From the NCBI GenBank assembly GCA_965371445.1, contig CBDUYN010000018.1:30377-94376 (forward strand): DNA of 64,000 nt, given 5' to 3'. This document shows positions 24,611-33,278 of this stretch, one piece after another. The stretch is from DASWIG01 sp965371445. GTDB taxonomy: Bacteria; Acidobacteriota; Thermoanaerobaculia; Multivoradales; J023. Numbering within the stretch: the stretch's first letter is position 1; the number at the start of each line of letters is the position of its first letter. The position numbers and the translations under genes are program-made. The notes under the pieces were generated by a model that saw nothing but the letters and a program-made list of their open reading frames with translations, made no database searches and had not been told where the DNA came from.

Positions 24611-27031
24611 ATGACCATACCAGGGACCCCTTTCCGACAGCACAAGGCCCGGGTGGTTGTGGGTCTCGCACTCGCATTCGCGGCATTCGCGGGTGCCGCC
24701 TTCGCCGAGCATCGGCTGTCGGGAAAAGTCGCCAACCTAGGACACGGCCTTTCCGGCGTCGAAGTCAGCCTCGCCGGCAGACGCGATGTAACGGGGGCGG
24801 ACGGCGTGTTCAGCTTCAACGGGCTAGAGGCTGGCACCTACACCTTGGAGCTCTCGGTCGGCCCGTACTCTCATCATCAGGAAGTAACGCTCCCGCGGCC
24901 AACCGGTGAGGAGCTGCTGATCAATGTCAACTGGCAACTCGTCTATCAGGAGACACAGGAAGTCTACGCGGTCTCGAAGCGGGCCGAGCGGCTTGTGGAA
25001 GCGCCAGCCGCTGTGACGTCACTCCTGCCGAGCGAGCTGGCATCCCAGACTTCTTCAGGCCAGGTACCAAGACTTCTAGAGTTCACTCCGGGTGTGCAGA
25101 TCGCTCAAAGCGACCTCTACGACTTCAACCTGAATATTCGTGGTTTCAACTCCACCATCAACCGGCGGGTTCTGACCCTGATCGACGGTAGACAGACATC
25201 CGTTCCGGAGTTCCTGGGTGTGCAGGAGTGGGGTGCCCTTTCGTTCCCGCTCGATGAGTTTGCCCGGGTCGAGCTGGTACGGGGACCGGGCTCGGCCCTT
25301 TACGGAGCTGGTGCGTTCTCCGGAGTGCTGAGCCTCACCACCAAGGGCTCACATCAGACACCGGGCTATCGCGCTCGTCTTTCTGGGGGTGAGCTGGGCA
25401 CGTTTCGTGTGGAAGCCCGCGTTGGCGGCTCTTTCACCGGGCCTTGGTACTGGCGTGTTGCGGGCAGTCAGCAAGAGAGTGACCACTTTACGCAATCTCG
25501 CGTTGACTCGGTCGAGTACCAACCGGACCTACTTCCAAGAGAGCTGGTGGCTCCGCCTTTCGACAAGCTGCGAACGTCGTTCGTCTCGGCTCGATTCGAT
25601 CGCGTCACGGACCGATCCACGCTAACGTTCGAAGGCGGATCGGGGAGCTTTCGCGGTGGCACGACGATCGCTCCACTGGGCAGGACTCAGGCGGACCGGG
25701 TCCGGAGACCCTGGGCGAGAGTGAATCTCAACACCCGGACCTGGAACCTGCTCGGCTTCTACAGCGGGCGCGACGGTGACAACCAGATCGGGCTCTCCTC
25801 GGGCGCCGCGCTTTACTCTGAAGGCTTCAACCTCGGCGCCGAGCTGCAGGGGAACCGCGAACTGTGGCAGGGCAGGGGTCTCTTGGTGGCAGGCCTGGCC
25901 CACGCGCGCCAGCGAGTCGACTCGTCCGATCCTCAGGGGATCCACGGGATCTTCGCCGGCATCGCGAGAGCCGATCAGACCTCCGCTTTCTTTCAGCTGA
26001 GCTTCGACGCGACGGACGAACTCGCCGTCATCGCCTCCGGCCGGTTCGACGACAGCACTCTCCACAAAACCCGCTTCTCACCGAGGCTGGCGCTGACGTA
26101 CGCGCCCCGGCCGCGGCACCGGTTCCGGCTGTCGTTCAACGACTCGTTCCAGAGCCCGTCCCTGGTGGAGTACGAGGTCCGCACCGCCGTGGGTCCGCCG
26201 GTCGACCTCTCGGCCATTCCGTTGTCGCTGGCAGATCTGCTGGGCGGCGGGACACTCGGCTTCGAGTCCGTGCCCCAGCTGGCCCTCGGCAATCAGGATC
26301 TCGCGGTGGAGGAGATCCGAGCTTACGAGCTCGGCTACAGCGGCAGCTTCGGCTCGACGTTCCTTGCCGTCAATCTGTATCGCAACGAGCTGGAGAACTT
26401 CACCACTAGCCTGCTGCCGCAGGTGGGCACCAGCCTGGGGCGCCTCAATCCTCGCATCGGCCCCTATGAGCCGCCTGCAGAGCTCTCGGCCGACGCAGGG
26501 TCCCACCTGCTGGAAGCCTTGCGGCTCGCTCTTCCTGCCGAGCTCTTCGCCTTCCTGTCCAACGGCCTGGACGGATCGCCGATCTTGGCGATCCTCTCCG
26601 TCACCAACTTCGGCGAGGCCTCGGCGCAAGGGATCGAGGCCGAGGCGAGCCACTTCTTCGGCCCTCGATTGCAGCTCAAGCTCTCGGCCGCCAGCGCTTC
26701 CTACACCGTCAAGGACAGCCCGCGGGAGAATCTGCTTCTGCCCAACGCGCCGGACCTTCAGGCAACGGCCAGCGTCATCGGCTCCCACCAGGCCTGGAAT
26801 GGGGCGCTGCACCTTCGCTGGGTCGACGACTTTGATTGGAGCTCGGGTTTCTATCGGGGTCCAATTCCTTCCTACACCGTTGCCGATCTTCATCTCGCTT
26901 ATGATCTAACCGACTCCATCCGTCTCGGAATCGATGTGAGCAACCTGACCGACCATCGCCACTATCAGGTGTTCGGCGGCAATCTACTCCGCCGCCGCGC
27001 TCTGTTGCACCTGACCTTCAAAGGGAGTTGA
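24611..27031 (+). CDS. TonB-dependent outer-membrane receptor with carboxypeptidase-regulatory-like domain
   Basis: An 806-residue protein. The ATG at 24611 follows a GGAGGA site and yields a signal peptide (ARVVVGLALAFAAFAGAAFA). It then has a carboxypeptidase-D-regulatory-like domain (RLSGKVANLGHGLSGVEVSL, residues 38-110), a TonB plug (VTSLLPSELASQTS to LTTKGSH, about 137-240) and a beta-barrel ending in an aromatic-containing strand (RRALLHLTFKGS). Plug motifs include NIRGFNSTINRRVLTLIDG and RVELVRGPGSALYGAGAFSG. Substrate is unknown; no siderophore genes are nearby. The TIR gene starts 4 bp after the stop, so both share a transcript. Confidence 0.92.
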   Translation: MTIPGTPFRQHKARVVVGLALAFAAFAGAAFAEHRLSGKVANLGHGLSGVEVSLAGRRDVTGADGVFSFNGLEAGTYTLELSVGPYSHHQEVTLPRPTGEELLINVNWQLVYQETQEVYAVSKRAERLVEAPAAVTSLLPSELASQTSSGQVPRLLEFTPGVQIAQSDLYDFNLNIRGFNSTINRRVLTLIDGRQTSVPEFLGVQEWGALSFPLDEFARVELVRGPGSALYGAGAFSGVLSLTTKGSHQTPGYRARLSGGELGTFRVEARVGGSFTGPWYWRVAGSQQESDHFTQSRVDSVEYQPDLLPRELVAPPFDKLRTSFVSARFDRVTDRSTLTFEGGSGSFRGGTTIAPLGRTQADRVRRPWARVNLNTRTWNLLGFYSGRDGDNQIGLSSGAALYSEGFNLGAELQGNRELWQGRGLLVAGLAHARQRVDSSDPQGIHGIFAGIARADQTSAFFQLSFDATDELAVIASGRFDDSTLHKTRFSPRLALTYAPRPRHRFRLSFNDSFQSPSLVEYEVRTAVGPPVDLSAIPLSLADLLGGGTLGFESVPQLALGNQDLAVEEIRAYELGYSGSFGSTFLAVNLYRNELENFTTSLLPQVGTSLGRLNPRIGPYEPPAELSADAGSHLLEALRLALPAELFAFLSNGLDGSPILAILSVTNFGEASAQGIEAEASHFFGPRLQLKLSAASASYTVKDSPRENLLLPNAPDLQATASVIGSHQAWNGALHLRWVDDFDWSSGFYRGPIPSYTVADLHLAYDLTDSIRLGIDVSNLTDHRHYQVFGGNLLRRRALLHLTFKGS

Positions 27032-27035
27032 CGCC

Positions 27036-28418
27036 ATGATTACAGACCCTACTGAAAAATGCCGAGTTTTTGTCAGTCGAAAGACCAGCGACAGAAAGGT
27101 CGGTGCAAGAATTCGTAAGCAGCTCGAGATATGGTCGCCGAACTTGGAGTTCTTCGACGCCGAAGACATCAAGGAGTCGGAAGATTGGCGCGCCAGGATC
27201 CGCAAGGAGCTAAGATCAGCCAACCTGCTCTGGTTGGTGTTGACGAAGCCAGCAATGGATAATTTTGACTGGATTCTCTACGAGGCCGGACTCTTCGAAT
27301 CACTTGAAGAAGAGGACCGCCGGAAGGTCGTCTGTATTTATGCTGATCCTGGCGACACCAGCACATCAGCCGAGATCGGTATACCCAGCCAGTTGGTATA
27401 CAAACAGGCAGTCAAGGCCACCGAACGGCAGATACTCAAGCTGCTTCTCAGACTCTTTCGCGACAAAGAGTTTACTAACACTATCAGACCGCTCAACGAG
27501 AGGCTTTCGGAAGAGAACCTTCGTCCGATCGCCGGAACCATCGCTGACGCGATCAATCAAGTCGATCCCAATCGGGTGTTCCAGACCGAATACGCCAACA
27601 CCTACATCAAATTACACATCCCATCGGATGTCGAGTCGCTGGTGCCGGGAATTCGCGTCGAGTCTAGCGGAAAGTCTCTGGAGCAACTGTTCGACCTCGG
27701 CAAGAGTCCGCCTGGTGGCCAGCTATGGACTTGGGGAAAGATCTCCGAGAAGATTTCCCTCGACAAGGATCCAGGCTTCAACGGGCGATGGACCAAGCAG
27801 CTCGACAAGGCCATTTCTGCGATGAAAAACGGAGATACCGTCAGGCAGCTGACCGGCAAATTCCTCGCCGCGGACGACAAGCTCTATCGGCCGGAAATCG
27901 AGATCTACGAGATCTACGAGAACGGCAGATTGACGGTCGACGTCACCTTTTCACATCAGGTCCAAGATTCTTGGCTCCAAGAAGCGCATGCACCTGTCGC
28001 TCTGGCAGCCAATCTGGCGCTGGCGAGCCGGATTCGTCATGAGGTGATGGAACCTTACCTGCGCAAGTTGCCCCTCTGGCGGACCGAGGAGGCGAAGAAA
28101 GAAGGGTGCGGCGAGCTCTCGCGGCTCGTCAAACAGATCGAGCACGACGGATACTTCATCAGACGTCTGACCGAAAGTCGACTGCAGGAGGCTTTCGACG
28201 AAGCGGAAACCAAAGAGCTGGCAGACCTCGAGACGGGGTATGCGAAGGAGATCAGGCCCTTCCTGGAGAAGGCGCTGCGCGACAGAGAGGTCACCGAGTT
28301 GGGGCAAGTGCTGCAATGCTGGGAGAAGAACAACCTACAATTTCTCCGCATCGCTTTGCATCGATACGAGGCGATGCTTCCCAAAGCCTCCAAGCCACGG
28401 CTCGCAGCCGCGGCTTAG
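27036..28418 (+). CDS. TIR domain protein, probable NADase defence effector
   Basis: A 460-residue protein. Residues about 8-150 fit a bacterial TIR domain: first strand CRVFVSRKTSDRKVGARIRK, then FFDAEDIKESEDW, strand ANLLWLVLTKPAM, and a FDWILYEAGLFESLEEEDRR segment where the glutamate (near residue 83) is the likely catalytic residue of NAD-cleaving TIRs. The C-terminal 300 residues are helical, with no family I recognise, and may sense the trigger. Many stand-alone TIR proteins act in phage defence or abortive infection. The gene is clearly less GC-rich than its neighbours and follows the TonB receptor by only 4 bp with a GGGAG site, which suggests recent insertion into that operon. Confidence 0.78.
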   Translation: MITDPTEKCRVFVSRKTSDRKVGARIRKQLEIWSPNLEFFDAEDIKESEDWRARIRKELRSANLLWLVLTKPAMDNFDWILYEAGLFESLEEEDRRKVVCIYADPGDTSTSAEIGIPSQLVYKQAVKATERQILKLLLRLFRDKEFTNTIRPLNERLSEENLRPIAGTIADAINQVDPNRVFQTEYANTYIKLHIPSDVESLVPGIRVESSGKSLEQLFDLGKSPPGGQLWTWGKISEKISLDKDPGFNGRWTKQLDKAISAMKNGDTVRQLTGKFLAADDKLYRPEIEIYEIYENGRLTVDVTFSHQVQDSWLQEAHAPVALAANLALASRIRHEVMEPYLRKLPLWRTEEAKKEGCGELSRLVKQIEHDGYFIRRLTESRLQEAFDEAETKELADLETGYAKEIRPFLEKALRDREVTELGQVLQCWEKNNLQFLRIALHRYEAMLPKASKPRLAAAA

Positions 28419-28897
28419 ACGGGCTTAGACGTGGCCTGCGGCGACGATCCGGCGGACATGACCAGCGCCGTCGGTTGCAGGGTGTGACCGGGAGACTCGC
28501 CTACCAGCGCTCTCCGCCGCCTGAGCCACGAGAGCGCCGGGCTCGACACTCTCGAGCTGCTTGCGCAGGTTCCCATAGGCGGAAGACACCCAGAAGAGGC
28601 CCGCGGCATCTGCCAGTTTCTCGAGCACCGCGGCCAGTCTCGTCGCCGCCTCTCGGACTTGCCGAGCTTGTGGTCGCAGAAGTCCTTGAAGAGGTTGTGG
28701 ACGACGGTCGTCAGGTAGGTCGGGAGCGAGCTCTCGCCCCGGTGCTTGCGCAGGACGGCGTTATCGCCGTCGATCAGCTTGACCTCGACCGTGGAGACGA
28801 AGTCTTCGACGTCCTGGCGCGGGAAGCCGGCCCGGCGGCCGGCGTGCTCAGCCACCTGCTCGATGAGCTCGAGGTGCTCGAGGAAGGCCACCTCCAT
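28415..28897 (-). pseudogene. Composite relic of sigma-70 family sigma factors
   Basis: The minus strand from ATG 28897 begins with a good region-2 segment, including QDVEDFVSTVEVKLIDGDNA and SLPTYLTTVVHNLFKDFC. The frame then breaks near 28645 (LGKSERRRR). A second frame continues as an unrecognised helical piece (AAVLEKLADAAGLFWVSSAY). Near 28480-28510 the original frame reads GESPGHTLQPTALV, the hallmark of the other ECF type found intact at 23.5 kb. No single frame gives a whole sigma factor. The region therefore holds fragments of at least two sigma genes. The rest of the gap up to 28986 shows nothing else. Confidence 0.65.
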
Positions 28898-28986
28898 GCC
28901 AGTAGGGGCCGAGGTCGGCCGCCACCATCGGCGTGTGGGTTGCCCCCTGGGGTTCGACTCCGCGCATCCGTGGCTGCATTATGCGG

Positions 28987-31900
28987 CTAGAAAGCCTCCG
29001 TGTCGGCCCCGCCGCAGATCTCCCCCGGCGGATTGTGGTACGTCCGGCTCTTCCCCGTCGCCGTGTCGGTGACCGTGACCCAGTACTCCAGGTCGGTCAA
29101 CGCGCCGTAGAAAACCCAGAAGTGATCGTTTACGCCGCGTCCGTCGAGGACCTTGACGATCAGCTCGACGTTCGTCTTCTTGAAGAAGTAAAAGAGAACG
29201 CTCTCGTCGGAAAAAGCGATCGGGACGCCTTCGCCCTCCTTGCCGTCGCGCTGGTTGCGCCAGCGCACGCTCACCGAGAACCGGGAGTCGAGGAGGCACT
29301 CCAGACAGGGCTCGACTTCGACCGCCTCGACGTCGCCGTTGAGCACCAGCGCGAAGGGTTGCGGACCCTCCGGGACGTTCGCCGCACGGACGGTGACCGT
29401 ATAGGTCCCGGCGACAGGTGAGCTGACGAGCACCTGCTCGACGTTGTTACGCCGATCGGCCTTGTCCCCGGCGACCGAGACACCGCCGTCGAAGACGTTG
29501 CCCAGCCAAGCCCCATCGGGACCCATGACGACGAGGTCGAGGTCGTTGACAAGATGGACCGCCGCCGCCGGCGTCGAGGGGTGGTCGGTCCACACGAGCG
29601 TCGCCTTCAAGGGCTCGGCGGCACCGACTTCGAAGGTAAATGTCCGCTCCTCCCCGGCGGCGCCGAGCGCGGCGGCGCCCGGCGCGAAGCCGCTACGGTC
29701 GTCGTGGACCCAGAGCCGGCGCTCGCCGTCGCCGAAGTCGAGGAGCTGGTCGAGTTGGACGCGTCCCCAACCCTGGCAGCCGCCGGGGATCGGCGACGGA
29801 GCCTCGGCCATGTTCTGCCCGGCGTTTATGATCGACGCTTTCAAAAGCGCCGCCGAGGGGACGAAGCCGTCGCCGGCCGTGGCGGTGCCCGAGGGGTAGA
29901 AGCCGTCGGTGAAGTACTGCCGGACGAGCGCCGCGAGCCCCGCCACCGCCGGCGTCGCCATGCTGGTCCCGCTCTGGCCGACGAGGCTGCAGCTCGGGTC
30001 GCCAACGTCGAAGTTGGACCGGGCCGAGAAAACGGCCTGTCCCGGCAGGGTGACGTCGGGCTTGACGCGGCCGTCGTCGCTCGGGCCGCAGCCCGAGAAA
30101 AGCGCCATCCGCTCGGCGAGCCGTCCGCGCTGCGTCGCGCCGACGCCCAGGACGTTTTTCGCCGTCGCCGGGCTGCCGACGCTGCCGGGGTCGAGGCCGC
30201 GGTTGCCGGCGCCGAAGAGGAGCAGCAGGTCCGGGTGGCGCCACATGACCTCGTCGACGTCCTGGCTGCCCGTCGTGTAGACGTTCAAGACGCCGGCGTT
30301 CTCCTGGTCGCCCCAGGAGCTCGAGTGGATCCGTACCCCCTGGGCGTAGGCCTGCTCGTAGATCGGCTTGAGGTCCGTCACAGGACAACCGAGGCCCGGT
30401 AGGTCCGCGCAGTCGTCGGTTCCGAAGCCGCCGTCCTGGACGACGAGCCGCGCACCGGGGGCGACGCCGTCGCCCGGGTCGTGGACGAGCGGCGTCCCCT
30501 TGTCGCCGGTCAAGGTGCCGGCGACGTGGGTGCCGTGGCCGTGGTGGTCCCATTCGGTGGCCGAAATGCCGCCCGCGCACTCGGCCGGGTCGAGGAAGTC
30601 GACGGCGAGGATCTTGCGATGATCGCCCACGGCGGTGCCGCCGTCGCAAGCGTTCGTCGCCGGCAGGCCGGCGAGCGGGTCGTCGAAGTAGCAGTGGTCG
30701 GCGTCGAGGCCCGTGTCGAGCACCCCGACGACCTGGCCCTCGCCGTAGATCCCGTGGTCAAAAATCGGCGTCCCGGCACCGAAGGCGGGACCCGCCTGGC
30801 CGACCTCGACGGTCGAGTCGTTCAGGAGCGTCCGCCGGGGCTCGGGGTCGATCCAGAAGACCTCGCGGATCCGCGAGAGCGCGTCGCGTGAGCGTCCGAG
30901 CTCCCGCGACGGCGCGACGAGACGCAGGCGCGAGAACGACGACCCTGACCCTTTCGAGCGTCCGACGACGCGGCCCGGCAGGAGCGCCTCGACGCGTTCG
31001 GCCACGGCGTCGAGGTCGGCGTCGGGAAAGACGTGGACGACGGCGATGCGTTTTTCGTCGTTGTCGGCGAAGGCCGCCGGGACGCTCTTGTAGCTCGGCA
31101 AGTAGGGTCCGATCCACTGGGCGCCGAGGGCGCGTTTCGCCGCCGCTTTGAGGAGCCGTGAAGGCATGCGGACGAGAAAGGTGTCGTGCGGCAGGTAGGT
31201 GTAGACGCGAAGCGACACGGCCTCAAGCGCCGCCCGCTGTGAAGCGGTGACCGGACCCGGAAACTTCACGAGGACGTAGGCGTCGTCGTGCTCGCCGGGA
31301 AGGACAGCGGCGGCCTTCCTGGTGTCGATCGAACCGGACCGCAGAGCGATCACCTCGACAGACCCCTCACCCCATCCCTCTCCCCGCCATACCGGCTGTG
31401 CCACGTCCCACGGCTTCTGCCGGGGAGAGGGGGCCAGAGTCGGATTTTCTGCCCCCATGTCCAGCGCGGCAAAGGCCCGGACGTCACTCTGCCCACAGAT
31501 CTCCCCCGGCGGATTGTGATAAGTCCGAACCTCCCCGGTCTCCCGATCCTCGACGTGAATCCAGTACTCGACGTCGGAAAGCGCGCCCGAGAAAACCCAG
31601 AAGTGCCCGTTCGAACGCCGTCCGTCGAGCACCTTGACGACGAGCTCGACGTTGTCCGCGGAAAAGAAAGTAAAGAGGACGCTCTCGTCGGTCAGCGGGA
31701 TCGGCTTGCCGCGACCTTCGCGTCCGCCGGCGTACTGGTTCTTCCATTCCACGGTGACCTTGAAGCGGCTCTCGAGAAGGCAGGAGTCGCAGGGTGTGTT
31801 GAGACGTGCGACGTAGACGTCCTGGTTGCCTTCCCGGGAGTCCTGGTAGGCGGGATAGACGCGTCCGCCGCTCGCGGCGACGCCGATGTAGTCGCCGATG

Positions 31901-33183
31901 ATCGGCGAGGCGACGCTTTCCCAGGGCAGGAGCGGCTGAAAGCTCTCGGCGGTCACTCGCTGGTTGGGCTCGAAGGTCCGTCCGCCGTCGCGCGAGAAGG
32001 TGTAGTAGACGTCGAAGTCGTTGAAGCGTTGCCGGCCGTCATAGAAGACGACGTGAGCGAGGCCGTCCTCGTCGTAGTCGACCCAGGGAAAGACTTCCTG
32101 GGCGGTCCCCGGGGGCTCGTCGTTGACGCGGACCGGGCCCTTCCAGGTCTCGCCGCGGTCGCGCGAGCGCATCGCCAGGATGTCGGAGTCGCCGTCGACC
32201 TCGTGGTTCCAGACCACGATCAGGTCGCCGTTTCGGGGATTGACGGCGGCCGAGGGAAAGGTGTTGAGCTTGTAGCCGGGGTCGCGGAGGAAGTTGATCA
32301 ACGGGGAGAAGTGGATCTGCCGCGGCTCGGACCAGGTGGCGCCCTGGTCGTCAGAGTAGACGACTTTCTGGAAGAGGACGTCCCAGACGAAGACGTAGTA
32401 GCGGCCTTGCGGGCCGATAAGCGGCAGGGGCCCGATGCCGCGTCCGACGTGGACCGGCTCGCCGAAGGAGAGGCCGCCGTCGAGCGAGCGGGCGGCCATC
32501 ACCCGGCTGCTCTCGGGACGGACGTAGGCCACCAGGACCTCGTCGCCGCGCGCCGCCATCAGGGGTTTGTCGTCGAAGATGGTGTCGTCGGTGGCCTTGA
32601 CGGGCGGCTCCCAGGTCACCCCGTCGTCGCGGGAGCGGCGCACCCAGACCTCGGCGGTTTTGAGGCTCGACTGGTCGGAGAACTTGGAGAGGCCGAGGTA
32701 GGCGAAGTACCAGCGTCCGTCGCCGCCCGAGGCCACCGCGGGATCGGTCATGAAGGCGTGGTCGTCTTGCCAGACCTCCCACGTCCAGGTTTCTCCGCGG
32801 TCGCCGGAGCGTCCCATGCCGATGGCGAGCTTGCGGTCGGAGACAAAGTGGTTCCAGCCGGCGACGACGGTCGAGCCGTCGGCGTCGATCGAGGTCTCGT
32901 TCTGGCTGTGGCCGTCGTCGGGGCCGAGCCGCACCTCGGGGACGATGGGGGCGGCGAGCTTGGCGCGGCGGGACTCGATTTCCTGGCGCGTCGGGGGGGT
33001 GCCGGGGGGGCGGGACCAGCGGTCTTCGCGGGTCTCCGGGGGCCGGCCATCCGGGGGCTGGCCGCCGGAGGGCCGGCCCCCCATGGTCGGGGACGGGGGG
33101 GGCGTGCCACATCCGGCGAGGGCGAGGAGGAGGGCGGCAGCTAGGAGGGGGCGGTTGGGCGTATCGGGCATTGGGGTGTCCAT
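28987..33183 (-). CDS. Lipoprotein fusion: exo-sialidase/BNR-fold propeller plus S8 subtilisin-like peptidase
   Basis: A 1398-residue protein. The N-terminus has a lipobox (LLLALAGCG, Cys near residue 25), followed by a Gly/Pro linker. Residues about 75-460 are a sialidase-like propeller with Asp-box motifs (SGDRGETWTWE, SRDDGVTWEP, SDDQGATWSEP, SRDRGETWKG, SRDGGRTFEP). Residues 464-571 are a C-terminal-type module ending in RAF. After an odd linker come a peptidase prodomain and an S8 domain with the triad Asp (VVGVLDTGLDADH, ~824), His (HGHGTHVAG, ~881) and Ser (GQSGTSMATPAVAG, ~1073). A P-domain-like segment and a second copy of the module (1292-1398) end the protein. It looks like two secreted proteins fused by loss of a stop. 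The start could also be the ATG four codons in. Confidence 0.9.
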   Translation of the reverse strand: MDTPMPDTPNRPLLAAALLLALAGCGTPPPSPTMGGRPSGGQPPDGRPPETREDRWSRPPGTPPTRQEIESRRAKLAAPIVPEVRLGPDDGHSQNETSIDADGSTVVAGWNHFVSDRKLAIGMGRSGDRGETWTWEVWQDDHAFMTDPAVASGGDGRWYFAYLGLSKFSDQSSLKTAEVWVRRSRDDGVTWEPPVKATDDTIFDDKPLMAARGDEVLVAYVRPESSRVMAARSLDGGLSFGEPVHVGRGIGPLPLIGPQGRYYVFVWDVLFQKVVYSDDQGATWSEPRQIHFSPLINFLRDPGYKLNTFPSAAVNPRNGDLIVVWNHEVDGDSDILAMRSRDRGETWKGPVRVNDEPPGTAQEVFPWVDYDEDGLAHVVFYDGRQRFNDFDVYYTFSRDGGRTFEPNQRVTAESFQPLLPWESVASPIIGDYIGVAASGGRVYPAYQDSREGNQDVYVARLNTPCDSCLLESRFKVTVEWKNQYAGGREGRGKPIPLTDESVLFTFFSADNVELVVKVLDGRRSNGHFWVFSGALSDVEYWIHVEDRETGEVRTYHNPPGEICGQSDVRAFAALDMGAENPTLAPSPRQKPWDVAQPVWRGEGWGEGSVEVIALRSGSIDTRKAAAVLPGEHDDAYVLVKFPGPVTASQRAALEAVSLRVYTYLPHDTFLVRMPSRLLKAAAKRALGAQWIGPYLPSYKSVPAAFADNDEKRIAVVHVFPDADLDAVAERVEALLPGRVVGRSKGSGSSFSRLRLVAPSRELGRSRDALSRIREVFWIDPEPRRTLLNDSTVEVGQAGPAFGAGTPIFDHGIYGEGQVVGVLDTGLDADHCYFDDPLAGLPATNACDGGTAVGDHRKILAVDFLDPAECAGGISATEWDHHGHGTHVAGTLTGDKGTPLVHDPGDGVAPGARLVVQDGGFGTDDCADLPGLGCPVTDLKPIYEQAYAQGVRIHSSSWGDQENAGVLNVYTTGSQDVDEVMWRHPDLLLLFGAGNRGLDPGSVGSPATAKNVLGVGATQRGRLAERMALFSGCGPSDDGRVKPDVTLPGQAVFSARSNFDVGDPSCSLVGQSGTSMATPAVAGLAALVRQYFTDGFYPSGTATAGDGFVPSAALLKASIINAGQNMAEAPSPIPGGCQGWGRVQLDQLLDFGDGERRLWVHDDRSGFAPGAAALGAAGEERTFTFEVGAAEPLKATLVWTDHPSTPAAAVHLVNDLDLVVMGPDGAWLGNVFDGGVSVAGDKADRRNNVEQVLVSSPVAGTYTVTVRAANVPEGPQPFALVLNGDVEAVEVEPCLECLLDSRFSVSVRWRNQRDGKEGEGVPIAFSDESVLFYFFKKTNVELIVKVLDGRGVNDHFWVFYGALTDLEYWVTVTDTATGKSRTYHNPPGEICGGADTEAF
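28990..29308 (-). repeat. Secreted C-terminal module, copy 2
   Basis: Encodes about 106 residues, from CLECLLDSRFSVSVRW through VELIVKVLDGRGVNDHFWVF to PPGEICGGADTEAF. Homologous to copy 1 at 31471-31791 at both protein and DNA level; cagatctcccccggcggatt is shared exactly. Confidence 0.85.
31376..31431. repeat. Hairpin-forming interspersed-type repeat, translated in frame
   Basis: Perfect 11-bp inverted repeat CCCTCTCCCCG (31376-31386) and CGGGGAGAGGG (31421-31431) with a 34-nt loop, preceded by CCTCACCCCAT. This resembles the common bacterial REP-like sequence that reads as L-A-P-S-P...G-E-G-W-G-E-G when translated. Here it supplies the linker joining the two halves of the fused lipoprotein-peptidase gene. 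Confidence 0.75.
31471..31791 (-). repeat. Secreted C-terminal module, copy 1
   Basis: Encodes about 107 residues from CDSCLLESRFKVTVEW through VELVVKVLDGRRSNGHFWVF to PPGEICGQSDVRAF. In copy 2 the same end (A-F) is directly followed by a stop. This supports the view that copy 1 was once the end of a separate gene. Confidence 0.85.
33038..33081. repeat. GC-only inverted repeat in the lipoprotein linker
   Basis: GGGGGCCGGCC (33038-33048) and GGCCGGCCCCC (33071-33081) form a perfect 11-bp inverted repeat with a 22-nt loop. It encodes the Gly/Pro/Arg-rich linker just after the lipobox of the fused peptidase. Confidence 0.7.
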
Positions 33184-33278
33184 TCAGTGGTCGTCAAGTA
33201 GATCTGCGCATGGTTCGGAACCATAAGCCTGGAAGGAGTTGGCGTCAAGCTTCGCGGGGGGAGGGAGCGCGCATCGGC

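Noticed and set aside
28945..28975. tRNA-like T-arm (ggggttcgactccgcg)
   Set aside because: The stem does not pair properly, and no anticodon arm, D-arm or acceptor stem can be built around it.
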